Shown: positions 1 to 6,640, counted from the stretch's first letter. The stretch: DNA of 9,636 nucleotides from an uncultured Hyphomonadaceae bacterium (GCA_937873805.1 CALMWO010000236.1:1-9636), one strand, 5' to 3'. Notes: generated by a model from the sequence alone, not told the origin. Made by a program: numbers and translations.

Positions 1-477
1 AGAGACGCGGACCTCGTCATTGTGATCGGTGGCGCATCCGTCGGTGACCGGGACTTTTCGCGTCGAATCCTTGGTGAGACGCCCGACTATGTCTTCTCAG
101 GCGTTGCCATCAAGCCCGGCAAGCCTGTGTGGCTGGCGCGAAGATCAGACAAGCTGATACTTGGGCTGCCAGGCAATCCGACGTCAGCGCTTGTCACCGC
201 GCGGCTGTTTCTTGCTCCACTGCTTGCGGGGCTCAGTGGTCGCAAAGCTGATGACGCGACGGCTTTCAGAACGTGGCGGCTTGGCGGCGGGTTGTCCGCT
301 AGCGGAGATCGTGAGTCGTTTGTCCTCGCGCGAGTATGTGGGGAGGCAGCGATTCCGCTCGATGACCAAAGCTCGGCAGGTCAGCGCGCTCTTGCCGGCG
401 CTGATCTTCTGATCCGCCTGCCGCCACACAGTCGTGCGTTTGCATTGGGTGATGAGGTCCAGGCGCTATGCTTCTGA
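1..477 (+). CDS. moeA: Molybdopterin molybdenumtransferase MoeA, C-terminal part (5' end outside window)
   Basis: MoeA inserts molybdate into adenylylated molybdopterin, the last common step of molybdenum cofactor synthesis in the cytoplasm. The reading frame is open from base 1 and ends at TGA 475-477, leaving 158 residues of a protein normally about 400 long; the cut is the window edge, not a mutation. Visible family motifs are GGASVGD (visible residues 10-16) from the molybdopterin-binding MoCF domain, IKPGKPVWLA (about 37-46) and LPGNPTSA (about 56-63). The remaining ~90 residues match the position of the C-terminal beta-barrel domain IV. An ATG at 22 lies inside the conserved domain and is not the true start. 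A MoeA beside nitrate reductase genes makes sense because NarG needs the cofactor. MogA/MoaB share the MoCF fold but lack this C-terminal domain, so MoeA is the better call. Confidence 0.93.
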   Translation, partial: RDADLVIVIGGASVGDRDFSRRILGETPDYVFSGVAIKPGKPVWLARRSDKLILGLPGNPTSALVTARLFLAPLLAGLSGRKADDATAFRTWRLGGGLSASGDRESFVLARVCGEAAIPLDDQSSAGQRALAGADLLIRLPPHSRAFALGDEVQALCF

Positions 478-533
478 CGCCGAATTCTCCCAAGGGATGA
501 TCGAGGGGCGCTAGCCGACGGGAAGGGGACGGG

Positions 534-911
534 ATGGAGAACAACGAGCGCGTTGTACGCGATTTCATCGCAGCGTGGTCGCGCCTCGATGTTGACGAGA
601 TAGTGGACTACTTCGCTATCGACGGCGTCTATCACAACATGCCGCTTCGGGTCGTGCAGGGCCATGCCGCCCTCAAGGTCATGATCAGCCGCTTCATTGG
701 CGGCTGGACGGCTACCGAATGGGATATCCTCACGCTGATCAGTTCGAACAACATTGTCGTTGCCGAGCGATTGGACCGAACTCAACTGGGCGACAGGTAT
801 GTCGAGTTGCCGTGTTGTGGCGTGTTCGAGATGCAGGCCGGCAAGATCAAAGTCTGGCGGGACTATTTCGACCTGGACACGTACATGAAGGCGGTTGCCA
901 ACGAGCAGTAA
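534..911 (+). CDS. Limonene-1,2-epoxide hydrolase family / SnoaL-like protein
   Basis: This 125-residue protein fits the cone-shaped alpha+beta (NTF2/SnoaL-like) fold and specifically the limonene-1,2-epoxide hydrolase family. That family opens epoxides with water, using an Asp-Arg-Asp triad helped by Tyr, Asn and Trp. The equivalents appear intact: Tyr33 and Asn35 in YHNMP, Arg79 and Asp81 in ERLDR, and Trp108 and Asp110 in WRDYFD. There is no signal peptide or membrane segment, so it is probably cytoplasmic. ATG 534 is preceded by a purine-rich stretch (GGGAAGGGGACGGG) that can serve as ribosome binding site. It lies 56 bp after moeA in the same direction, so it may be cotranscribed with it. 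A promoter-type site follows it rather than precedes it. The substrate is unknown and nothing nearby suggests terpene metabolism. The family call is firm; enzyme activity is inferred from the motif residues only. Confidence 0.82.
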   Translation: MENNERVVRDFIAAWSRLDVDEIVDYFAIDGVYHNMPLRVVQGHAALKVMISRFIGGWTATEWDILTLISSNNIVVAERLDRTQLGDRYVELPCCGVFEMQAGKIKVWRDYFDLDTYMKAVANEQ

Positions 912-932
912 CGCTGGTGTCCCGGCTCTATG

Positions 933-950
933 GCTTGATCACAATCAAGC
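933..950. promoter_or_regulatory. FNR/Dnr-type operator upstream of nrdJ
   Basis: The core at 935-948 is a perfect TTGAT-N4-ATCAA box (spacer CACA), and the symmetry extends to 7-bp arms, GCTTGAT and ATCAAGC. The centre is about 114 bp upstream of the nrdJ ATG. Such boxes are bound by FNR, Anr, Dnr and NarR-type activators, so nrdJ and probably nnrS are likely induced in low oxygen or by nitrogen oxides. At the class II spacing I see no convincing -10 hexamer. The rest of the 144-bp gap between 912 and 1055 shows no other clear element. Confidence 0.85.
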
Positions 951-1055
951 GCTCTCACCTACCTTTTTGCGGCGGTTTCCAATCCGCGCACCATCCCGCG
1001 CGCAGCAGCGACTCAGTCAGCCTGTTTCTCCCATTGATGTAACAGGACAGGACAG

Positions 1056-3260
1056 ATGCCTTTCGATATGCCGCTCGCTGAGGAAATCTGGGGCGCGAAG
1101 TATCGCTTCCGATCGGCAGATGCCGAAGACGCTGATCTGTCGGCAACGCTTGATCGCGTCGCTGAGGCTGTCGCGCGGGCTGAGAAACCCTCCGTGCGCA
1201 AACAGTGGCGGACGCGGTTCAGGGAGGCTCTCAGCAACTTCCGCTTCATTCCCGCAGGGCGCATCCTGGCGGGCGCCGGCACGGGCAGGAACGTCACGCT
1301 GTTCAATTGCTTCGTGATGGGAACCATACCGGACAATCTCCCGGGGATCTTCGAACACCTTCGCGAAGCGGCCGTCACCCTGCAGCAGGGCGGAGGCGTC
1401 GGCATGGATTTTTCCACGATCCGGCCGGCCGGGGCAGCCGTCAGGGGTGTCGGAGCCGAAGCCTCCGGTCCGCTCTCTTTCATGGATACGTGGGATGCGA
1501 TGTGTCGCACGATCATGTCCGCAGGGCAGCGCAGAGGCGCGATGATGGGCTGCCTGCGGATCGATCACCCAGACATCGAGGCCTTCATTGATGCAAAGCG
1601 GGATGGCGTCCGGCTACGCAATTTCAATCTCTCTGTGCTGGTGACCGACGCCTTCATGGAAGCGCTGGAGCGCGACGGTGAATGGACTCTGCAACACGGA
1701 GGCAAGGCCTATCGCACGCTTCCTGCCGCAGATCTCTGGAACCGGCTGATGCGCGCGACCTATGATGCCGCTGAGCCGGGCGTCATCTTTGTCGATCGGG
1801 TGAATGCACTCAACAATCTTGCAGAGATTGAGACGATCGCCGCGTCAAATCCCTGTGGGGAGCAGATGTTGCCGCCTTACGGCGCGTGCCTCCTCGGCTC
1901 GTTGAATCTTGCCCAACTTGTTGCCTCGCCCTTTACACCAGAAGCAGGCATTGACGCTGCCGAACTCGAAATGCTGACCGAGACGGCAGTTCGCTTCCTG
2001 GACAATGTGATCGATACCTCGCGCTTTCCTTTGGAGGCACAGGAGCGTGAAGCCAGGCTGAAGCGGCGGATCGGGCTCGGTGTCACCGGGCTGGCTGACG
2101 CGCTAATCTTCTGCGGTGCCCGCTACGGGTCGGCCGAAGCTGCGGCGCTCGCTGAAGGGTGGCTGGAGACCATCAAGCAGGCAGCATACCGGGCATCGGC
2201 AAGGCTCGCAGCAGAGAAGGGGCCTTATCCCGCATTCTCGCCGTCTGTCCTGGACCGCCCGAATCTCGTCGGGCTCGATCGCGAGGTCCGTGAGATGATC
2301 GCGACGTCGGGTCTCCGAAACGCCTGCCTGACATCGATTGCTCCGACGGGCACAACATCTCTGCTCGCAGGCAATATCTCTTCGGGAATCGAGCCCGTGT
2401 TCGCGTTCTCGTACACGCGAAAGATCACGCAGGCCGACGGCTCCTTCAGATCAGAGGATGTGACTGACCATGCTCTGGCGCGCTGGCGAGCCATCAAGGG
2501 AGACGCGTCGCCGCCAGCTGACGTATTCGTCAGCGCACAGACTTTGCCACCCGATGCTCACTTGACGATGCAGGCGATCGCCCAGCGCCACGTAGACAGC
2601 TCGATCTCCAAGACCGTGAACTGTCCGGCGGACATAAGCTTTGAAGCCTTCAAGAATATCTACCGCGATGGCTTTCAGCTTGGATGCAAGGGGCTCACCA
2701 CCTATCGCCCGAACGCAATCACCGGAGCTGTTCTGTCGACGGGCGAACAGAAGGACGTCTCGCCTCAAGCGCAGACCACCGAGGGCCGCCTCGCGCCCAG
2801 ACCCGCCCAGCTTGCTGGCGCAACCTACAAACTCAAATGGCCTCCAAGTGCGCATGCGGTCTATGTGACGATCAATGACATCGACGACGAGCAGGGACAT
2901 CGCCCCTTCGAGATATTCGTCAACTCCAAGAACATGGATCATTATGCGTGGACGCTCGCACTGACACGCATGATATCAGCAGTCTTCCGACGCGGCGGCG
3001 ATGTCAGCTTCGTTGCCGAGGAACTGCAGGCGGTGTTCGATCCGCAGGGCGGAACGTTCATGGCTGGACGTTATGTTCCCTCACTGCCGGCAGCGATCGG
3101 ACGCATTATCGCCGGGCATTTGGGCCGCGCCGAGTCATCGGCGGTTTCTGAATCAGAAGCACTTGGCGCGGCGTGCTGTCCCAAATGCGGGCAACGGGCG
3201 CTGGTTCGCAAGGAGGGATGCGATGCGTGTCTGGAATGCGGCCACTCGAAGTGCGGATAA
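1056..3260 (+). CDS. nrdJ: Adenosylcobalamin-dependent (class II) ribonucleoside-diphosphate/triphosphate reductase
   Basis: Reduces ribonucleotides to deoxyribonucleotides in the cytoplasm, using adenosylcobalamin to make the thiyl radical, so it works with or without oxygen. The 734-residue chain has the class II layout. Cys85 (LFNCF) and Cys278 (GACLLGSLNL) are the likely redox pair, and NPCGEQ holds the radical Cys267 with Asn265 and Glu269. The glycine-rich QQGGGVGMDFS and a C-terminal cysteine-rich tail follow the family pattern. The tail carries C708-x2-C711 and C725-x2-C728, ending GHSKCG with Cys733, and would re-reduce the active site or bind zinc. There is no extended ATP-cone region at the N terminus. 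ATG 1056 was chosen because AGGA at 1044-1047 sits 8 bp before it; Met5 is less well placed. No NrdB-like partner is present, as expected for class II. A perfect FNR-type box upstream suggests anaerobic induction, as reported for nrdJ in Pseudomonas. Confidence 0.96.
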   Translation: MPFDMPLAEEIWGAKYRFRSADAEDADLSATLDRVAEAVARAEKPSVRKQWRTRFREALSNFRFIPAGRILAGAGTGRNVTLFNCFVMGTIPDNLPGIFEHLREAAVTLQQGGGVGMDFSTIRPAGAAVRGVGAEASGPLSFMDTWDAMCRTIMSAGQRRGAMMGCLRIDHPDIEAFIDAKRDGVRLRNFNLSVLVTDAFMEALERDGEWTLQHGGKAYRTLPAADLWNRLMRATYDAAEPGVIFVDRVNALNNLAEIETIAASNPCGEQMLPPYGACLLGSLNLAQLVASPFTPEAGIDAAELEMLTETAVRFLDNVIDTSRFPLEAQEREARLKRRIGLGVTGLADALIFCGARYGSAEAAALAEGWLETIKQAAYRASARLAAEKGPYPAFSPSVLDRPNLVGLDREVREMIATSGLRNACLTSIAPTGTTSLLAGNISSGIEPVFAFSYTRKITQADGSFRSEDVTDHALARWRAIKGDASPPADVFVSAQTLPPDAHLTMQAIAQRHVDSSISKTVNCPADISFEAFKNIYRDGFQLGCKGLTTYRPNAITGAVLSTGEQKDVSPQAQTTEGRLAPRPAQLAGATYKLKWPPSAHAVYVTINDIDDEQGHRPFEIFVNSKNMDHYAWTLALTRMISAVFRRGGDVSFVAEELQAVFDPQGGTFMAGRYVPSLPAAIGRIIAGHLGRAESSAVSESEALGAACCPKCGQRALVRKEGCDACLECGHSKCG

Positions 3261-3281
3261 GACCTGCCTGGGCAGTGCGTC

Positions 3282-4478
3282 ATGACCCCCACGATCAAAC
3301 CAAAGCGCGACTATAGGGGGCATCCGCTCTTCAGTTATGGCTTCAGGCCCTTCTTTCTGCTGAGCGCCATCTGGGCCGCAATCGCGATCCCGCTCTGGAT
3401 TGCATCCCATTCGCTCGGGCCGGGTGCGATGTCCGTGAACGCTGGCATAGTCTTTCATGTGCACGAAATGGTGTTTGGCTACGGTAGTGCCGTGCTGGCT
3501 GGCTTCCTGCTCACCGCAATTCCCAGTTGGACAGGACGTCGTCCCGTTTGCGGAAGTCCGCTCGTCCTGCTCGTTCTGCTGTGGACCGCTGGCAGGATCG
3601 CAATGGTTTTGGGAACCGAGCCGATCTGGATCGTGAGCCTGATTGAAGCTGCCTTTCTTGTTGTGTTGGCCGGCCTGGTCTGGCGAGAGATCATCGCAGG
3701 ACACAATGGGCGCAACCTCAAAGTGGCGGCTGCGGTGACTGCCCTCGCGGTCGCGAACATCGGCTTTCACGCGGTCGTGCTGACGTCTGGCGGGTTGCCT
3801 CAAATGGCAATCCGCGCAGGCCTGTCGGTTCTGATTTTTCTTATCCTTCTAGTCGGCGGCCGCATTACGCCGACCTTCACGCGAAACTGGCTGGCTGGAC
3901 AATCGAAGTCACTCCCGGCGCAACATGGCAAACTCGATGACCTCTGCCTCATCCTTTCGCTTGGCGCGCTCGCAGGCTGGACGATCCTTGAGTCCACTGG
4001 GGTCGCTTCGGTCCTGTTGGTGGTATCCGGGCTTCTCAACGTAATGAGACTGCTGCGCTGGCGAGGCGAGCTTACGATGGCCGAGCCGCTTCTGATCGCC
4101 CTGCATGTCGGATATCTCTGGACCGCCTCCGCACTTGTCTTGATCGGGTTGGCTGGATTGGCGCCCGCCCATGTGCCGGCGGTCGCGGGAACGCACGCTG
4201 CTGGTGCAGGGGCGGTCGGCGTGATGACGCTAGCAGTGATGACCCGCGCCAGTCTCGGCCACACTGGGCGTGCACTTCATGCGGGGAGCGGCACCGTGGC
4301 TATCTATGCGCTCGTCAATCTGGGTGCTCTCATTCGCGTCGCCGCGCCGTTTCTGGACTCGCCCATACAGTCGCAGGCGAACCACTGGGCGGCGGCGCTT
4401 TGGGCCGGCGGCTTCGCCGGTTTCGCTCTCCTCTATGGGCCCAGGCTGATCGGCGCGCGCATCGCGCCGCCAGCTTGA
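3282..4478 (+). CDS. nnrS: NnrS family haem/copper membrane protein, nitric oxide tolerance
   Basis: NnrS proteins are polytopic inner-membrane proteins reported to bind haem and copper and to protect cells from nitric oxide made during denitrification; the chemistry is not settled. The 398-residue chain is hydrophobic throughout, with roughly 12 membrane segments, the usual size. Family landmarks are PLFSYGFRPFF (residues 15-25), FHVHEMVFGYG with His59 and His61 (58-68), and GGRITPTFTRNWL (192-204). Conserved-looking histidines also occur at 275 (ALHVGYLW), 305 (GTHAAGAG) and 327 (GHTGR). It starts 21 bp after nrdJ and is in the same frame as nrdJ, separated by the TAA and seven codons. The Shine-Dalgarno sequence is weak, so translation may be coupled to nrdJ. 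I see no promoter of its own, and the FNR-type box before nrdJ probably drives both genes. Confidence 0.93.
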   Translation: MTPTIKPKRDYRGHPLFSYGFRPFFLLSAIWAAIAIPLWIASHSLGPGAMSVNAGIVFHVHEMVFGYGSAVLAGFLLTAIPSWTGRRPVCGSPLVLLVLLWTAGRIAMVLGTEPIWIVSLIEAAFLVVLAGLVWREIIAGHNGRNLKVAAAVTALAVANIGFHAVVLTSGGLPQMAIRAGLSVLIFLILLVGGRITPTFTRNWLAGQSKSLPAQHGKLDDLCLILSLGALAGWTILESTGVASVLLVVSGLLNVMRLLRWRGELTMAEPLLIALHVGYLWTASALVLIGLAGLAPAHVPAVAGTHAAGAGAVGVMTLAVMTRASLGHTGRALHAGSGTVAIYALVNLGALIRVAAPFLDSPIQSQANHWAAALWAGGFAGFALLYGPRLIGARIAPPA

Positions 4479-4488
4479 CACGTATCAA
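4475..4488. promoter_or_regulatory. FNR/Dnr-type operator upstream of moaA, overlapping the nnrS stop
   Basis: TTGAC-ACGT-ATCAA matches the TTGAT-N4-ATCAA consensus at 9 of 10 half-site positions. The box covers the nnrS stop codon (4476-4478). A -10-like TACAGT at 4512-4517 begins 23 bp after the box, which fits a class II FNR promoter with the box near -41.5 and a start of transcription around 4523. The site would give moaA its own anaerobic promoter within the 183-bp gap after nnrS. No terminator is evident between the two genes, so readthrough from nrdJ-nnrS is also possible. Confidence 0.72.
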
Positions 4489-4661
4489 TACCTTGGGAGG
4501 CCTCTGTCAAATACAGTGCCGACCAACTCTTCATATGGTCCAAACGTCGCCGCGAGCCAGAGTGCCAAAGGCGTCTTGTGGAACCAACGCCCGAGTGTAT
4601 TCGGCGCGTGCGTGACGGAGGCAACTGACATTGCCCGCCTTGCATGCAAAGGAGTCCGGCG

Positions 4662-5654
4662 ATGACAGCGGCTGACTTGGTGGCAGCGTACGTCTTCGGA
4701 CAGAGGTTTCGCTATCTTCGGCTGTCCGTGACCGAAGTCTGCAACTTTCGCTGCACCTACTGCCTGCCTGACGGCTACCGGAAGTCGGAGACGGTGAATT
4801 TCTTATCGGTCGACGAGGCGGCGCGACTCGTTAGTGCGTTCGCAGGCCTTGGCGTCGGCAAGGTGCGTCTCACAGGCGGTGAGCCAACCGTCAGGAGAGA
4901 TCTCACAAAACTGATCTCGCGAATTGCGATTCAGCCCGGTATTGACAAGGTTGCTCTCACAACCAATGGCTGGAATCTCCGACGCAACGTGGCTGAGTGG
5001 TCTCGAGCAGGCCTCACTCACCTCAATGTCAGTATCGACTCTCTCGATCGGAGCGTGTTCGCAGCGATCACCGGGCACGACCGCCTGCCGGATGTGCTTG
5101 CCGGTCTGGACGTCGCACAAGACCTGCCGCTCAAGTCCGTCAAAGTGAATGCGGTATTGCTTCGGGACTGCTTGGAGCAGGGCTTTTTGGCTTGGACAGA
5201 ATTCGTGAGGCAAAGATCCATCTCTGTGCGGTTCATCGAGTTGATGCGCACCGGAGACAACCAGGCCTTTTTCGAGCGCCAGCATGTAAGCGGATCGGTC
5301 CTTCGCGATTGGCTCCTGGCTCGCGGGTGGGTTCCGGTTGCGCGCGGCGCAGATGACGGTCCTGCCGTCGAATTCCATCATACCGGCTACGCTGGTCGCA
5401 TTGGCCTGATTGCGCCATACGCTCCCGGGTTCTGCGACGGCTGCAACCGGTTGCGAGTCAATGCACGCGGCCAGCTGCGTCTCTGTCTGTTCGGGCGGGG
5501 AGGGCGCGACCTCCGCGATCTACTCGCGTCGGACGATCAGAAAGCGGAGCTGCAACGGCGGATTGTGGATGCCATGCAATTCAAGCCTTCTTCCCACGCC
5601 CTTCACGTCGGGGACGCAGGCGACACACGAAATCTGGCCCAGACAGGCGGCTAG
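4662..5654 (+). CDS. moaA: GTP 3',8-cyclase MoaA (radical SAM, molybdenum cofactor synthesis)
   Basis: MoaA converts GTP to 3',8-cyclo-7,8-dihydro-GTP, the first step of molybdopterin synthesis, using two iron-sulfur clusters. From Met at 4662 the chain is 330 residues, normal for the family. The radical SAM cluster motif is Cys27-x3-Cys31-x2-Cys34 (CNFRCTYC), followed by the TGGEP SAM-binding motif at 71-75. The C-terminal cluster, which holds GTP, uses Cys258, Cys261 and Cys275 (GFCDGCNRLR and LRLCLFG). The chain ends in Gly-Gly, the tail known to be needed for MoaA activity. ATG 4662 is preferred over an in-frame ATG at 4644 because AAAGGAG (4648-4654) sits 7 bp before it. The gene has its own FNR-type box and supports cofactor supply for NarG. 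It converges on the regulator gene with only 10 bp between the stop codons. Confidence 0.96.
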   Translation: MTAADLVAAYVFGQRFRYLRLSVTEVCNFRCTYCLPDGYRKSETVNFLSVDEAARLVSAFAGLGVGKVRLTGGEPTVRRDLTKLISRIAIQPGIDKVALTTNGWNLRRNVAEWSRAGLTHLNVSIDSLDRSVFAAITGHDRLPDVLAGLDVAQDLPLKSVKVNAVLLRDCLEQGFLAWTEFVRQRSISVRFIELMRTGDNQAFFERQHVSGSVLRDWLLARGWVPVARGADDGPAVEFHHTGYAGRIGLIAPYAPGFCDGCNRLRVNARGQLRLCLFGRGGRDLRDLLASDDQKAELQRRIVDAMQFKPSSHALHVGDAGDTRNLAQTGG

Positions 5655-5670
5655 AGACAGGCGGCTAGAG
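5641..5670. repeat. Tandem 14-bp duplication spanning two convergent stop codons
   Basis: AGACAGGCGGCTAG occurs at 5641-5654 and again at 5655-5668, with period 14 continuing through 5670. The unit contains CTAG, which reads as TAG on both strands. The moaA stop (5652-5654) lies in the first copy and the regulator stop (5665-5667, minus strand) in the second. A single copy would leave the two stop codons overlapping in one CTAG. Confidence 0.95.
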
Positions 5671-6441
5671 CGCTGCGACTCCGTCAAGCAATCCCTTGCC
5701 ACGCTCGATATGCGATTCTCCTAACTCATTCTTTGGCTGGGCGTAGTGATTGTCGATCAAGGGGCTCGGCCGTGCGAGTCTTTCCAGCGCCGGGATCTTG
5801 CCAAGCTGAACCTGGGCGCCGTCAACGCTTACGCCTTGCGCTGACAGTTTTGCGAAGGCGCGCGAGAGATTTTCGGGAGTCATTCCGAGGAGCGAAGCGA
5901 GCACCCGCTTCTCATGGGGAAGCAGAATGGTGTCCTTGCCGCCCTGCCGCGCCCGCTGGGTCAGCAGGTAGTTCGCAAGACGCTCCGTTGAGTCGCGCAG
6001 CTTGTGGTTCTTGACCGAGCGAACGAGGCCTCGGTAGCAGCCGGCAAGCTCTTCCGAGACGGCAAAACAGAAGTTGGCATCGCTTTTCATGGCTCTTCGA
6101 AGCGACTCTCCGGGCACCATCAGGATTTCGGATCGCTCCAGCGTACTCGCTGACATGAGTGCATCGGAGTCCAGAACCACCGCCGCCAGAATAAACGTGG
6201 AGACGGGCCTGATGATGGCGAGCGTCGTGTCCTTGGACTTCCAGCTTGCGCCAAGTTCAACTGCGCCTTCGAGCAGGATGTAAAGAAAATCGACGCTGTC
6301 TCCCTCCATCAGCAATGTAGTTCCTGCGGGGAATCGTTGAAGAAAGGCTCCCGACAGGGCCATGGCGAACGCAGAATCGTTTGCTCCACGGAACAGGGGA
6401 ATGTTGCGGACTCGGCTGGTCTCAGTGTTCCGGATCGGCAT
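5665..6441 (-). CDS. narR: Crp/Fnr family transcriptional regulator, NarR/Dnr-like
   Basis: A cytoplasmic DNA-binding regulator of 258 residues. Residues ~15-110 form the cyclic-nucleotide-binding-like sensor barrel (PAGTTLLMEGD, YILLEGAVEL). Residues ~111-147 form the dimerisation helix and ~150-213 the winged helix-turn-helix. The recognition helix TPENLSRAFAKL carries Glu190, Ser193 and Arg194, the E-x-x-S-R set that FNR uses to read TTGAT half-sites. The only cysteines are 125 and 135, so the N-terminal cluster ligands of FNR are absent and direct oxygen sensing by an iron-sulfur cluster is unlikely. About 40 residues follow the HTH domain, a slightly long tail. GGAG 5-8 bp before the ATG supports the start. 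It is transcribed divergently from narK, as I recall for NarR of Paracoccus, which responds to nitrate or nitrite. The family is certain; the name narR rests on context and the missing cysteines, and Dnr or NnrR remain possible. Confidence 0.9.
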   Translation of the reverse strand: MPIRNTETSRVRNIPLFRGANDSAFAMALSGAFLQRFPAGTTLLMEGDSVDFLYILLEGAVELGASWKSKDTTLAIIRPVSTFILAAVVLDSDALMSASTLERSEILMVPGESLRRAMKSDANFCFAVSEELAGCYRGLVRSVKNHKLRDSTERLANYLLTQRARQGGKDTILLPHEKRVLASLLGMTPENLSRAFAKLSAQGVSVDGAQVQLGKIPALERLARPSPLIDNHYAQPKNELGESHIERGKGLLDGVAAL

Positions 6442-6525
6442 GGGTTCTCCAGCGGCGCCTGACGACCGCCTGCCTCGGCCTGGACGGCAGACGTTGTGCC
6501 TTTGTGGCGCAGGGAGACCGACTCT

Positions 6526-6545
6526 CGCTTGATCAAAATCAAGCG
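6526..6545. promoter_or_regulatory. FNR/NarR-type operator in the narR-narK divergent region
   Basis: The core at 6529-6542 is a perfect TTGAT-N4-ATCAA box (spacer CAAA) inside a 20-bp palindrome with 8-bp arms, CGCTTGAT and ATCAAGCG. Its centre is about 218 bp before the narK ATG and about 94 bp before the regulator ATG, so it could serve either direction. Activation of narKGHJI is the likely main role, which would give narK a leader of roughly 175 nt if the box sits at -41.5. I could not identify a good -10 hexamer in either direction. Confidence 0.88.
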
Positions 6546-6561
6546 TGTGCAGTGAACGGAC

Positions 6562-6575
6562 TTTGAGGCATCAAA
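6562..6575. promoter_or_regulatory. Palindrome TTTGA-N4-TCAAA in the narK upstream region
   Basis: A perfect 5-bp inverted repeat with a 4-bp spacer (GGCA) begins 20 bp after the FNR-type box. It does not fit the TTGAT-N4-ATCAA consensus. Its position falls where the -10 and start of transcription would be for a class II promoter. It could be a second protein-binding site or chance symmetry. Confidence 0.3.
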
Positions 6576-6607
6576 AGCGTCCCCGTTGCGATCACCGACC
6601 ATGGCTG

Positions 6608-6640
6608 GGCGCCGAGAGAAAGGTCGATCTCGGTCGCGCC
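6608..6640 (+). other. Predicted hairpin in the narK leader
   Basis: GGCGC (6608-6612) pairs with GCGCC (6636-6640), and CGAGA (6613-6617) pairs with TCTCG (6628-6632). This gives a 10-bp stem with a 3-nt bulge (6633-6635) and a 10-nt loop. No U-tract follows, so it is not a standard intrinsic terminator. It lies between the FNR-type box and the narK start and would be in the leader RNA if transcription starts near 6577. The rest of the 312-bp region 6442-6753 holds the operator, the palindrome at 6562-6575 and a degenerate half-site near 6670-6683; I see no gene in it. Confidence 0.5.

Noticed and set aside
912..1055. Cobalamin riboswitch before the B12-dependent nrdJ
   Set aside because: The gap is only 144 bp, partly used by the FNR-type box, and I see no B12-box-like conserved core or large branched structure.
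1017..1568. 183-codon minus-strand open frame inside nrdJ
   Set aside because: It is antisense to conserved nrdJ coding sequence and shows no protein family signature.
3153..3803. 216-codon minus-strand open frame across the nrdJ/nnrS junction
   Set aside because: It lies opposite two well-recognised genes, has a polar low-complexity translation with no known motif, and is explained by the high GC content.
4521..4540. GACCA/TGGTC inverted repeat near the predicted moaA transcription start
   Set aside because: A 5-bp stem with a 10-nt loop and no U-tract is too weak to call a terminator or operator.
4640..4649. 10-bp palindrome TTGCATGCAA just before the moaA ribosome binding site
   Set aside because: It is short and has no loop; it overlaps the alternative ATG and the ribosome binding site, and chance is a sufficient explanation.
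4803..5381. 192-codon minus-strand open frame inside moaA
   Set aside because: It is opposite conserved radical SAM coding sequence and has no recognisable domain or start context.
5655..5664. Bidirectional terminator between moaA and the regulator gene
   Set aside because: Only 10 bp separate the stop codons, and no hairpin with a T-tract is visible there.
5747..5760. TGATT-GTCG-ATCAA as another FNR-type site
   Set aside because: The left half does not match TTGAT in register, and it lies deep in the regulator coding sequence.
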